Source of the DNA: Spiroplasma_E ixodetis_B
Lineage (GTDB): Bacteria > Bacillota_I > Bacilli_A > Mycoplasmatales > VBWQ01
Reading direction: 5' to 3'
Length of the DNA: 64,000 bases
Assembly: GCF_040369795.1 (NCBI RefSeq)
Contig: NZ_AP028955.1
Location: forward strand, 1 to 64,000
The notes beneath the pieces were generated by a model. That model did not search any database and was not told the origin of the DNA. It saw only the letters and a program-made list of their open reading frames with translations. This document shows, piece after piece, positions 9,723 through 20,007 of this stretch. Within the stretch, counting starts at the first letter, position 1. Every line of letters starts with the position of its first letter. A program made the position numbers and the translations under genes.

Positions 9723-12212
9723 ATGAGTGAAATAACTAAAAAAAATGAAACATTTATTTCTAATAAATATGTTCGTAATATATCTGATGAAATGAGAACT
9801 AGTTTTTTAGAATATTCAATGTCAGTTATTGTTTCAAGAGCTTTGCCAGATGCAAGAGATGGATTGAAACCAGTACATCGTCGAATTTTATATTCTTTAG
9901 CAATTTTAGGTATGACATATGATAAACCTTATAAAAAAGCAGCACGTATTGTTGGAGAATGTATTGGAAAATTTCATCCTCATGGTGATATTGCAGTTTA
10001 TGAAACAATGGTAAGAATGGCACAAGAATTTAATTATCGTTATCCTTTAGCTGATGGCCAAGGTAATTTTGGTTCAATTGATGGTGATAGTGCTGCTGCT
10101 ATGAGATATACTGAAGTTAGAATGAGTAAAATGGCAGGAGAGTTGGTTAAAGATTTAAATAAAAATACAGTTACTTTTGTTGAAAATTATGATGGCGCTG
10201 AAAAAGAACCTAGTGTTTTACCAGCTTATTTTCCTAATTTATTAGTTAATGGAACAACAGGTATTGCTGTTGGAATGGCAACAAGTATTCCACCACATAA
10301 CTTAAGAGAAATAGTTGATGCAATTATTTTTGTAGCTCAAAATCCTGATTGTGATATTATGGAAATATTAGATATCGTTAAAGGACCTGACTTTCCTACA
10401 GGTGCAATGATTTTAGGTGTAAATTCATTTAAAAATGCTTATTTAAACGGAAGATCAACAATAACAGTTCGTAGTAAAACTAAAGTTGAAAAATTATCAA
10501 ATGGTAAACCTGCAATTATTGTCGAAGAAATACCTTATCAAACTAATAAAACTAATTTAATAAATAATATAGTTAAAGCAGTTCAAGAAAAAAAAGTAAA
10601 TTATATAACTGATTTGCGAGATGAATCTAATCGTGAAGGAATAAGATTAGTATTAGAAATTAAAAATATTGATTATGCTGAACTTATTTTAAATCAACTA
10701 TATAAATTTACTTCATTACAAACAACATTCACAATAAATTTATTAGCATTACATAATAAACAACCTAAAGTAATGAATTTAAAAGAAATGATTGAAATTT
10801 ATATTGAACATCAAATTGAAATTATTCTTAATAAGTCTAATTTTGAATTAAAAAAATATGAACATCAGTATCATATTATTTTTGGTCTTGTTAAAGCATT
10901 ACAAAATATTGATGAAATTATTAAAATAATTAAGGAATCAAAGAAAACAGAAGAAGCATTAACTAATTTACAGAATAAATTTGAATTTTCTGAAAAACAA
11001 GCTAAAGCAATTTTAGAAATGAAACTGCAACGTTTAACAGATTTAGAACAAGAAAAATTAAATAATGAATTATCATTTATTAATGAAGAAATTATTCGAT
11101 TAAGAACTTTAATTAATGAACCTTCTAAGCAAATAGAATTAATGATTTCTCAGTTAACAACAATTAAAGAAAATTATGGTGATGATAGAAGAACTGAAAT
11201 TATTGAAAATTATGAAGGTGAAATTATTGATGAAGCTTTAATTAAAGAAGAACAGGTGGTTATAACTCTTTCAAAAAGTGGTTATATTAAACGTTTACCT
11301 TTAGACACATATAGAACTCAACATCGTGGTGGAGTTGGTGTTAAAGGTGCTGGTGGCGCTGATATTAATACTGATGATATTGATAAAGTTTTAATTACTT
11401 CAACTCATTCTGATTTGTTAATATTTAGTAATAAAGGGAAAGTTTATCGAATTCGTGCTCATAAGGTACCAAATTATTCAAGAACGGCTAAAGGAACACC
11501 AATTGTTAATTTAATAGCAACAGAAAAAAATGAGACTATTAAAACAATAATTGCTATATCAGAAAATTATGATATAAATGCTAATTTATTTTTTGTTACT
11601 AAAAAAGGAATTATTAAACGTTCAACTTTAGATCAATTTAAATCTATTTACCAAAATGGTAAAATAGTTATTAAATTGCGTTCAAATGATCAATTAGTAG
11701 ATGTGCTGAAAACTACAGGTAATAATGAAATAATTATTGCTGGGGCTAATGGACGAGCAGTTAGAATCAATGAAAATCAAGTTAGAGTAATGTCAAGAAT
11801 AGCTAGCGGAGTAAAAGGAATAGATACAAAAGGTACTCATGTAATTGGGATGTGCTCTAATAAAGATGGTGATTTAGTTGTCTCTATTAGTGAGAAAGGT
11901 TATGGAAAAATATCACGATTTGAAGAATATCGTTTAGCAAATCGTGGTGGTAAGGGTGTAATTTCAATGAAATTAGCTCAAAAAACAGGAAAATTAATTG
12001 GTATAAATTCAATAAATAACACTAATAATAGCAATGATTTATTAATTATGACTTTAAAAGGTACAGTTATTAGATTTTCTTTAGAAGATATAAGAACTAC
12101 AAGTAGAAATACTATAGGTGTTAAATTAATTAGATTTAAAACAGAAGAAGATGCAATTTCTTCAATTGTAACAATCCCAATCACTAAAGAAAAAACTATT
12201 TTTATTGATTAA
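9723..12212 (+). CDS. gyrA: DNA gyrase subunit A
   Basis: This is the DNA cleavage-rejoining subunit of gyrase (829 residues). The N-terminal block SRALPDARDGLKPVHRRILY is present, and the catalytic Tyr lies in AAMRYTEVRMS at about residue 126. The coiled-coil tower and exit gate are in the middle. The C-terminal beta-pinwheel begins near residue 510 with repeated units such as HRGGVGVKG, a variant GyrA box. An AGGAG site lies 8-12 bases before ATG 9723. Adjacency to gyrB argues for gyrA rather than parC. Confidence 0.96.
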   Translation: MSEITKKNETFISNKYVRNISDEMRTSFLEYSMSVIVSRALPDARDGLKPVHRRILYSLAILGMTYDKPYKKAARIVGECIGKFHPHGDIAVYETMVRMAQEFNYRYPLADGQGNFGSIDGDSAAAMRYTEVRMSKMAGELVKDLNKNTVTFVENYDGAEKEPSVLPAYFPNLLVNGTTGIAVGMATSIPPHNLREIVDAIIFVAQNPDCDIMEILDIVKGPDFPTGAMILGVNSFKNAYLNGRSTITVRSKTKVEKLSNGKPAIIVEEIPYQTNKTNLINNIVKAVQEKKVNYITDLRDESNREGIRLVLEIKNIDYAELILNQLYKFTSLQTTFTINLLALHNKQPKVMNLKEMIEIYIEHQIEIILNKSNFELKKYEHQYHIIFGLVKALQNIDEIIKIIKESKKTEEALTNLQNKFEFSEKQAKAILEMKLQRLTDLEQEKLNNELSFINEEIIRLRTLINEPSKQIELMISQLTTIKENYGDDRRTEIIENYEGEIIDEALIKEEQVVITLSKSGYIKRLPLDTYRTQHRGGVGVKGAGGADINTDDIDKVLITSTHSDLLIFSNKGKVYRIRAHKVPNYSRTAKGTPIVNLIATEKNETIKTIIAISENYDINANLFFVTKKGIIKRSTLDQFKSIYQNGKIVIKLRSNDQLVDVLKTTGNNEIIIAGANGRAVRINENQVRVMSRIASGVKGIDTKGTHVIGMCSNKDGDLVVSISEKGYGKISRFEEYRLANRGGKGVISMKLAQKTGKLIGINSINNTNNSNDLLIMTLKGTVIRFSLEDIRTTSRNTIGVKLIRFKTEEDAISSIVTIPITKEKTIFID

Positions 12213-12228
12213 TTTAAGAGGTGCTAAA

Positions 12229-13494
12229 ATGATTGATATAGAAAAAATACGTAATAATTCGGCAAAAACTATTAATAAAATAGAAACAAGGGGCCAAAGT
12301 TATAAAAATGAAATAAATAAAATTTTTAATTTAGATTTAGAAATAAGAACTTTAAAAACAAAAAATCAAAAATTAGAAGAAACAAGAAATAAGCAATCTA
12401 AACAAATTGGTGAATTATTAAAAAATAAAAAAAATGATCAAATAAAAAAAATTAAAGATGATATGATTATTTTAAAAGAAAAAATTATAAAAAATAATTT
12501 AAAAATTGTAGATTTAGAAGATAAAATATATGAATTACAATTAGTAATTCCTAATATACCACATTTTTCAGTTCCACAAGGAAACGATGAAACTAATAAT
12601 CAAGAAGTTAGAAAATGAGGGAAAATTATTAAAAAAAATAGTAAACCACACTGAGAAATTGCTGAAAAATTAAATATAATTGATTTTTCAAAAGCAACTA
12701 AATTAAGTGGTACTAGATTTATTATATATAAGAATAAAGGCGCTTTATTAGTTAGAGCATTAATGAATTTTATGATTGATTCTCATTTAAAAAATGGTTA
12801 TTCTGAATTTTTACCACCATTAATTATTAATAAAGAAAACTTATTTGGTACAGGGCAACTTCCTAAATTTAAAGATGATTTATTTCAATTAAATAATGAA
12901 CAGTATTTAATTCCAACAGCAGAAGTTCCTTTAACAAATATTTATCGCAATGAAATTATTAATTTTTCTAAATTACCAATAAAAATGTGTGCTTATACAC
13001 CATGTTTTCGTTCAGAAGTTGGTTCTGCTGGCAGAGATACAAGAGGAATAATTAGGTTACATCAATTTAATAAAGTAGAATTAGTTCAAATTGTTGATCC
13101 TGAAAAATCTTATGATGCCCTTGAAGAGTTAACTAAAAATGCTGAATTAATTTTACAAAAATTAGATATTCCTTATAGAGTTATTAATTTATGTAGTGGT
13201 GATATTGGTTTTAGTGCTGCTAAAACTTATGATTTAGAATTATGATTACCTTCTCAAATGTGTTATCGCGAGGTTTCTTCATGTAGTAATTGTGAAGATT
13301 TTCAAGCAAGAAGATTGGAAACTAGAGTTAGTCAAGATAATAAGAAAGTAGTTCCACATACACTAAATGGATCAGGATTAGCTATTGATCGAGTTGTTGC
13401 AGCGATTTTAGAAAATTTTTATGTTGAAGAAGATAATGTTGTAAATATACCTATTGTTTTACAACCTTATATGAATAATTTAAAAACTATTTAA
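12229..13494 (+). CDS. serS: Seryl-tRNA synthetase
   Basis: This class II synthetase charges tRNA-Ser. It has an N-terminal long coiled-coil arm (about residues 30-100, Lys/Glu-rich) and a class II core with TGQLPKF, PTAEVPLTN, motif 2 FRSEVGSAGRDTRGIIRLHQF and motif 3 LNGSGLAIDRVVAAILE. ATG 12229 was chosen because AAGAGGTG lies just before it. UGA occurs at 12616, 12652 and 13243 as Trp. The length is 421 residues, normal. It starts 16 bases after gyrA, probably in the same transcript. Its stop codon lies inside the parS palindrome. Confidence 0.95.
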
Positions 13495-13529
13495 TTTATA
13501 ATGTTTCACGTGAAACATTATAAATTAAA
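13490..13529. promoter_or_regulatory. parS: parS centromere-like site in a perfect 40-bp palindrome
   Basis: Two perfect 20-base arms meet at 13509/13510. The centre, TGTTTCACGTGAAACA at 13502-13517, is the canonical ParB-binding parS sequence of Firmicutes and Actinobacteria. The palindrome starts inside the last codons of serS and includes its stop. No U-tract follows on the + strand; an A-run does. It is therefore not a standard terminator for serS, although an RNA hairpin could still protect the 3' end. It lies about 12.4 kb from the probable oriC, a usual distance for parS. Confidence 0.75.
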
Positions 13530-13553
13530 AAAAATGTATTTTTTATAAAAAAA

Positions 13554-13562
13554 TGTTATAAT
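13554..13562 (+). promoter_or_regulatory. Extended -10 promoter of the SRP RNA gene
   Basis: TGTTATAAT has the extended -10 TG one base before TATAAT (13557-13562). It lies seven bases before the first base of the RNA stem. No good -35 box is visible. Confidence 0.6.
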
Positions 13563-13569
13563 TAATAAT

Positions 13570-13652
13570 GCCACCGCAACAATTACATTCGAACCGGGTC
13601 AGGACCGAAAGGTAGCAGCCATAAGGATTAGGATTGTGTGCGGTGGTTTTAT
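13570..13652 (+). ncRNA. ffs: Signal recognition particle RNA (small bacterial 4.5S type)
   Basis: The ends GCCACCGCA and TGTGCGGTGG pair, which closes a single long hairpin. The apical SRP domain is conserved: GGGTCAGGACCGAAAGGTAGCAGCC has the symmetric and asymmetric loops that bind Ffh, with a GNRA tetraloop (GAAA). The length is about 78 nt, typical of Mollicutes. A TTTTATTTT run after the last stem base serves as terminator. Position next to tadA and dnaX matches Firmicutes. Confidence 0.92.
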
Positions 13653-13682
13653 TTTGAAAAATAAAAAAAGAGGTTTCTTTAA

Positions 13683-14129
13683 ATGAAAAAACAAAATTAC
13701 ATGGAAATTGCCTTAAAGCTTGCTAAAAAAGCTGCTATTAATGGTGATGTTCCAATTGGTGCAATTATTGTCGATGAAAATGATAATATTATTGGTAGAG
13801 GATTTAACAAAAAGGAAAAAGACAAAGATCCAACTCAACATGCGGAAATTATTGCAATAAAAAAAGCATGTAAAAAAATTAATAATTGACGTTTGTTAAA
13901 TTGTACTATTTATACAACATTAGAACCATGTTTAATGTGTGTAGGTGCTTTGTTACAAACAAGAATAAAACATATTGTTTTTGCTTTAAAAGATAGTAAG
14001 TTTGGATGTGTTGAATCACTCTATAATTTAACATTAGATAAAAGATTTAATCATCGTAGTGAATATACTTATTCTTTAAACTTAGATAGTAAAGAAATGT
14101 TACAAAGTTTTTTTTGGAGAAATTCGTAA
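13683..14129 (+). CDS. tadA: tRNA adenosine deaminase TadA (A34 to inosine)
   Basis: The enzyme deaminates the wobble adenosine of tRNA-Arg(ACG). The zinc site is clear: HAE (QHAEIIAI) and PCLMC with the TTLEPC block. UGA at 13887 is Trp in NNWRLLNCTIYTT, the family position. It is 148 residues, normal. The ribosome site AAAGAGG lies 9-15 bases before ATG 13683. It is a small cytidine-deaminase-fold protein; the neighbours (SRP RNA and dnaX) match the Bacillus order and favour TadA over other deaminases. Confidence 0.93.
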
Positions 14130-14194
14130 TTTATAATAATTGTTTTTATAACAAATTTTATAAAAAATTGTTAGGATAAATATAGGTGATTTAA

Positions 14195-15961
14195 ATGAAA
14201 CATAAATCTTTTTATAGAAAGTACCGACCAAATTCTTTTTCAGAAATAATTAGTCAGGATAATATTGTGACAATATTAAAAAATTCTATTTTAAATAATA
14301 GTTTTAATCATGCTTATTTATTTTCAGGCTCAAAAGGCACAGGAAAAACATCAACGGCTAAAATATTCGCTAAAGCAATTAATTGTCAAAATAACATTGA
14401 CGGAGATGCATGTAATACTTGTGAAAATTGTATAAACATTAGTTCAAATAATTGTATTGATATTTTAGAAATTGATGGTGCTTCCAATAATGGTGTTGAT
14501 GAAATAAGAAGTATTAGGGATAATATTAACTTATTACCGATGAATTTTAAATATAAAGTTTATATTATTGATGAAGTTCACATGTTAACAACTTCTGCTT
14601 TTAACGCATTATTAAAAACCTTAGAAGAACCACCGCAACATATTATTTTTATTTTAGCAACAACAGAACCATATAAAGTAATTCCAACTATAATTTCTCG
14701 TTGTTTATGATTTGAATTTAAAAAAATTAATATAAATGAAACTAAAAAACATTTTATTGATGTTTTAACAAAAGAAAAAATTAATTTTGAGGTTGAAGCA
14801 GTAGAGGAATTAGCAATATTGAGCGAAGGTTCTTTGCGTGATGGTTTAAATTATTTAGAAAAAACATTTAATTATGGTAATAATATAACACTTAAAAATG
14901 TTGAAAAAATATTTTTTGTTTTATCAACAAAAAATAAAATATTATTTTTAATTAATATATTTAATTGTAATATTGAGCAAGTAATAAAACAATTAATATT
15001 ATTTGATGAATATACTATTCAATATAAAAAAAATATTATTGATTTTATTTACATTCTTGAAGAAATATTAATTTATGCTATTACTAAAAAAACAGAATTA
15101 CTTAAAATGATAAATATTCAACAAGTAAATATTTTTTCTGAAGTAGTAAAATCTGATTTACTTTTAATTTTGAATTCATTTAATGAAATTTTAATTCAAG
15201 AAGATGTTGATGATTTAAAACCAATATTAATACTAAAAATATTAAATTTAATTAAAAATTTTGATAATAAATATTCATTAAATTATTTAGAAAAAGCAAA
15301 AATATATATTATGAATATAGAAAATAAAAGTATAAATTTAAATAGTAAAGATGAAATAACAAAAAATTTAAAAAAAAGCGAAATAGATAAAAATAATGAA
15401 GAATTAACTTCAATTTTAGTAAAAGAAGAAAATACTAATATTAAAGAAAAAGAAATTTTTGATGTACCAACTGTGAAAAATTTAAAAAATGATGAGATAA
15501 TTGATAAAGCCATTAATTTAATTTTACAAGCTGATAAAAATATTAGAAAAGAAGTTAGTGAAAAGTGAAAAAATATTTCTAAATTTATTAATGATAATAA
15601 ATTTAGAAACATAACTAAAGTTTATATAAATACTATTATTGCGGCAGCATCTACTAATGGCATTATTATTATTACCAAAAACATTATTCAATCTGATTTA
15701 ATAAATCAAAGTTTTTTAAGTAAAGAACATAGAGAATTTTTAAATATTTTATTAGAAAATGAATATATGATTTATGCCCTTGATAAAAATCAATGACAGG
15801 AAACAAGAAAAAAATATCAAGAGTTACTAACAAAAAAAATATTACCAAAACCAGTAGATATTGTAATATCAAAACCTGTAATTGAGTCATTTACCAACGT
15901 AGATAGAGATCCGACTTTAAATTTTATTAAAAAAATATTTACTGAAATTGAAGAAATATAA
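14195..15961 (+). CDS. dnaX: DNA polymerase III subunits gamma/tau
   Basis: This is the clamp-loader ATPase. The start of the protein reads KSFYRKYRPNSFSEIISQ. Walker A is GSKGTGKTST (about residues 45-54), the zinc-binding cysteines lie at about 64-79 (CQN, CNTCENC), Walker B with DEVH is at about 126 and sensor 1 SRC near 168. The second half is Lys/Asn-rich and weakly conserved (tau-specific region), ending near residue 588. UGA codons at 14708, 15566 and 15794 are read through. No internal slippery site for a short gamma form was recognised. Confidence 0.94.
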
Positions 15962-15981
15962 AAATATGAGGTGAAAAAAAT

Positions 15982-16251
15982 ATGGATATGAAAAGAATGT
16001 TAGCACAAGCACAAGTAATTCAAGGAAAGTTAACAAAATTTAAAAAAGAAGAATTTACTTTTTCTGATATTGATGGTTTGGTTAAAATTATTATAACAGG
16101 TGGACGTAAACTAGTTTCAATTAATATTGAAGGGTTATTAAAAGAAGCGGAGAATGATTATTCAAGTATTAATGATATGTTACAAACAGAACTAAATAAA
16201 GCATTAAAAAAAATAGATGAAAAAGAAAAAAATATTGCTGGTAATTTTTAG
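15982..16251 (+). CDS. ybaB: YbaB/EbfC family nucleoid-associated protein
   Basis: A small (89 residues) DNA-binding protein with the family pattern: an N-terminal MKRMLAQAQ helix, a beta-hairpin with VKIIITGGRKLVSINIE, and a C-terminal amphipathic helix region. GAGGTG lies 8-13 bases before ATG 15982. It sits directly after dnaX as in most Firmicutes, where recR usually follows; here tmk follows instead. Confidence 0.88.
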   Translation: MDMKRMLAQAQVIQGKLTKFKKEEFTFSDIDGLVKIIITGGRKLVSINIEGLLKEAENDYSSINDMLQTELNKALKKIDEKEKNIAGNF

Positions 16252-16289
16252 AAGAGTTTAGTAATTTTAGCATAGAAAGAGGTAGAAAA

Positions 16290-16964
16290 ATGTTATTTAT
16301 TACCTTTGAAGGGCCAGAAGGTGCAGGTAAAACTACAGTTTTAAAAATGATTAAAGAACAATTAAAACAAGATGGTTTTGATGTTATTATTACGAGAGAA
16401 CCAGGTGGTAGCGAAATTTCTGAACAGATAAGACAAGTTATTTTAAATAAAGAAAATACATTAATGGACCCATGAACAGAAGTTTCGCTTTATATTGCAG
16501 CTAGAAGACAACATTTAATTGAAAAAATTCTGCCAAATAAAAACAGTAATAAAATCATTATTTCTGATCGTTTTTCTGACTCAACTTTAGCATATCAGGG
16601 TTATGCTAGAAATTTAGATATTGATAAAATAAATCTTATTCAAAAACTTATTTTTGAAGATCATCAACCTGATTTGACAGTTTTATTTGATATTAAACCA
16701 GAAACAGGTTTACAACGAATTTTATTAAGAAAAGGTGAAAAATTAAATAGATTAGATGAAGAAACATTAGAATTTCATCAAAAAGTATATAATGGTTATA
16801 AAAAAATTGCTATTAGTAATCCAAATCGCGTTCATACAATAAATGCTAATTTATCAGAAAAAAAAGTTTTTAATAGTGTTTATGAACTAATCATAAATTT
16901 AGTTGAAGAAAAAGGTTTTAAAGAAAAAAAAATTAAAATTAGAGGATCTAATGAAGGAAAATAA
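16290..16964 (+). CDS. tmk: Thymidylate kinase
   Basis: It phosphorylates dTMP to dTDP. The P-loop FEGPEGAGKTT is at residues 5-15, REPGG follows at about 36-40, and the DRFSDSTLAYQG block is at about 92-103. UGA at 16473 is Trp in DPWTEVSLYIAARRQH, the family position. The length of 224 residues is slightly long because of a Lys-rich tail. The stop overlaps the first codons of holB by 14 bases, so the two are probably translationally coupled. Confidence 0.95.
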
Positions 16965-17916
16965 TGTAATTTTATTTGAAAATGAAGAATCAGAAAATTT
17001 TTCTATTTTTGCAATGGAAAATATTCCACAGGTAATTTTACTGTATTCGAAAAATAAAATATTAAATATAAATGTTAGTAATAAGTTAATAAAAAAAATT
17101 ATTTGTAAAAATAATAATCAATTAAAAAAATGTACTGAAGAAAATATGTGTCAAAATTGTTTTAAAATTAAAACTAATAGTTATTTTGATTTTAAAAAAT
17201 TTGATTTTAGTAAAAATAATATTATGAATAAAAATATTGTTTTAGAAATTATTAATGATTTTTCTAAAACTAATTTAGAAAAAGATACTAATAAAATTTA
17301 TTTAATAAATCAAATTGAATTTTCTTCAATTTCAGCTTTAAATGTTATGCTTAAAACTTTAGAAGAATTATCTAAAAATATTTATGTAATTTTTACTACC
17401 ACTAATATTAATCAAATACTCCCTACTATTAAATCTCGTTGTCAATTGATAAATTGTTCAAAAGAAAATGATATATTTGTTAGTAACAATTATGATGATG
17501 AACAATTATTAATATTAAAAATATTTTCAAATACTATTTTTTTGACAAATGAAAGTAGTAAACTTAAATTAAAAAAATATATCGAAATTATTAAACAATT
17601 TATTATTAATGATATTGATAAAAAAGTTAATAATCAACTTTTGAATAAAAAAATAGTTAGTTTAAAAGAAGAAATTATTTATTTTTTTAGATTTTTTAAT
17701 TTAGTAGTTTTTAATAAATTAACTTTTCTTTTATTTAAAAAGTATGATTTTAATAATTTTTTTATTGAAAGTTTAGTTAATTTATGAAAAAATAGTAATT
17801 TAAAAAATATAGCCTATATTTTAGAACAAATTTCATTTACAATTGCCAAATTAAAATTTAATGTTAACTTAAATTTATTAATAAATTCTTTTCTTATTAA
17901 TGTAAGTGATAATTAA
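16951..17916 (+). CDS. holB: DNA polymerase III delta prime subunit
   Basis: This clamp-loader subunit lacks a functional Walker A, as is usual. Visible blocks are INQIEFSSISALNVMLKTLEEL, corresponding to the DnaX-like ...A.NALLKTLEEP region, and FTTTNINQILPTIKSRCQ (sensor 1, SRC arginine finger). The start ATG 16951 follows AGAGGA; an earlier in-frame ATG at 16903 lies within tmk. UGA occurs at 17785. The product is 321 residues, and it is weakly conserved outside these motifs. Position after tmk matches B. subtilis. Confidence 0.88.
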
Positions 17917-17919
17917 ATT

Positions 17920-18648
17920 ATGGGAAGTACAAAAAAAATTTTAATTTTAAATCAAGATGATAAAAAAATTAAACTTATTCAAAGAAAAGATATGTTTTGT
18001 GTTTCTTTAGATACTATTTTATTAAGTAATTTTATTAAAATAAAACCTAGTACTAAAACAATAATTGATTTTGGAACTAATAATGCTGTTATTCCAATAA
18101 TTTTATCGGCAAAATTTCAAGGAAAAGTAATTGGTATTGAAATTCAAGAGCCGGCTGTTGAACTTGCTTTAGAAAATATAAAACTTAATGATTTAGAAAA
18201 AAGAATTGTCATTGTTCATGAAGACATAAAAATTTATGCTCAAAGAGAAAAAGAAAAATTTGATTTAATTGTATGCAATCCACCTTTTTTTCCTTTATGA
18301 GATAAAAGCAAAGTAAAAGCACAACCTTTAAAAATTCCAGCAAGACATGAAGTGTATATTAATTTAGAGGAGATTATTGCTAGTGCAAGTAAATTATTAA
18401 AAGGCAAAGGGCGATTGGTTATGATAAATAGTGTAGAAAGAATAAATGAAACATTAGTTTTATTAAAAAAATATCAAATTACACCTAAAAAATTACAAAT
18501 AGTTTATCCTAAAATTAATCAGGCTGCCAATGTTTTTTTAATTGAAGCAGGATTTTTAGCGAAAGAAGGAATGATTGTTTTGCCACCATTGATTTGTCAT
18601 AATGAAAATAATACTTATATTGATGAAATAGCAAAGTGATATAAATAA
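17920..18648 (+). CDS. trmN6: tRNA1(Val) A37 N6-methyltransferase family (YabB/TrmN6-like)
   Basis: A class I SAM-dependent methyltransferase of 242 residues. The SAM motif region reads TIIDFGTNNAVIPIIL, then VIGIEIQEPAVELALENI. The N6-adenine catalytic motif NPPF is in VCNPPFFPLW (UGA at 18298 is Trp), and KIPARHE follows as in the YabB/YfiC family. It starts three bases after holB. The exact tRNA target cannot be read from sequence. Confidence 0.82.
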
Positions 18649-18680
18649 TCTTAATATAAGTGTAAGGTTAGGTGTTTAAA

Positions 18681-19970
18681 ATGAATATTAATTGATTAAA
18701 TAAACTTAATAAAAAAATAACTTACTTATTAGCTGTATCAGGTGGTCCAGATAGTATGTTTTTATTAGATAATTTAGTACGTAATGAGTTTAAAATTATT
18801 GTTTGTCATGTTAATTATCATAAACGTTGAAGTAGTAATGTTGATGAGCAAATTGTTCGAGAATATTGTACAAATAATAAAATAACTTTAGAAGTAAAAA
18901 ATATTAAAGAAGAGGAATACAATAAAAAACAAAATTTTCAAAGTCAAGCACGTGTACTTAGATATGATTTTTTTAATGAAATTGCTCAAAAATATCAAGT
19001 TTATAATCTTGTTGTAGCACATCATATTTACGATTTACTTGAAACATATATTATTCAAAAACAACGCAAGGCAATAGTTTCTTATTATGGATTAAAATTT
19101 AAAACAACATATAAATCTTTATCGGTTTATCGTCCAATGTTAGAATTAAAAAAAGAAGATATTATTGACTATTTAACTTTGTATCATATTAAATATGGAT
19201 TTGATGAAACAAATGAATTAATTATTTATGAAAGAAATCGAATTAGACAACAACAAATTAATAAACTTACTGATTTTGATATTAATTTAATGTTAAGTGA
19301 AATTAAAGAATTAAATAGTGAACAAGAATTACTGAAAGATGAACTTGAAGTAATTTATAATACTATTATTAATGATGATGTGCTTGCTATTAATGAGTTT
19401 AAAAAATATGAATTTAAATTACAACAAATGATTATCTATGAATTTTTAAGCCAATATGACGAAGAATTAGTTTTATCTTTAAAAAAGGCTAAAATTAAAG
19501 AAATAGTTAGAGTTTTAACTAAATCTAGTAAACCAAATATTACTATTTGTATTTCTGAAAATACTTGAGTTATTAAAGAATATAATTTTGCATATATTAG
19601 TGAAAAAAATGAACCAAAACAATTTAGTTATAAAATTTCTAAAATAAATAACTATAATTTTAAGGAAATTACTATTTCTAAAACTGAACCAACAGGTGGT
19701 GAATTTCAAGTTTTATATATTAATAAATCAGATTTTCCATTAACAATTAGAACTAATAATGGTGAAGAAGAAATTGAGACACCATTTGGTACAAAAAAAA
19801 TTAATCGTTTATTTATTGATAATAAAATTCCATATCGTGAACGTCTTATATGACCAGTAATCATAAATTCAAGTGGAAAAGTAGTGGCAATTCCAAAATT
19901 ATCAGTAAATAAAAACAATATTAGTGAGAAACCTAATTTGTATGTGCTAAAATATTATGGTATTATTTAA
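18681..19970 (+). CDS. tilS: tRNA(Ile)-lysidine synthase
   Basis: It converts C34 of the AUA-reading tRNA-Ile to lysidine using ATP. The PP-loop SGGPDS is at residues 20-25. The family blocks VCHVNYHKR, AHHIYDLLETY and RPMLELKKEDI follow. The C-terminal part is divergent. Several UGA codons (18693, 18828, 19566, 19851) are read through. The gene is followed 37 bases later by ftsH, the usual Firmicutes neighbour, although hpt lies after ftsH here rather than between them. Confidence 0.92.
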
Positions 19971-20007
19971 GAAAATAAATTAGAAATTAAAAGTAGGTGA
20001 AAAAATA

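Noticed and set aside
9826..10023. Minus-strand open frame within gyrA
   Set aside because: gyrA is strongly conserved here and the antisense frame has no homologous features.
13490..13529. Palindrome as an ordinary serS terminator
   Set aside because: It lacks a U-run on the + strand and its centre equals the parS consensus. A terminator role is secondary at best.
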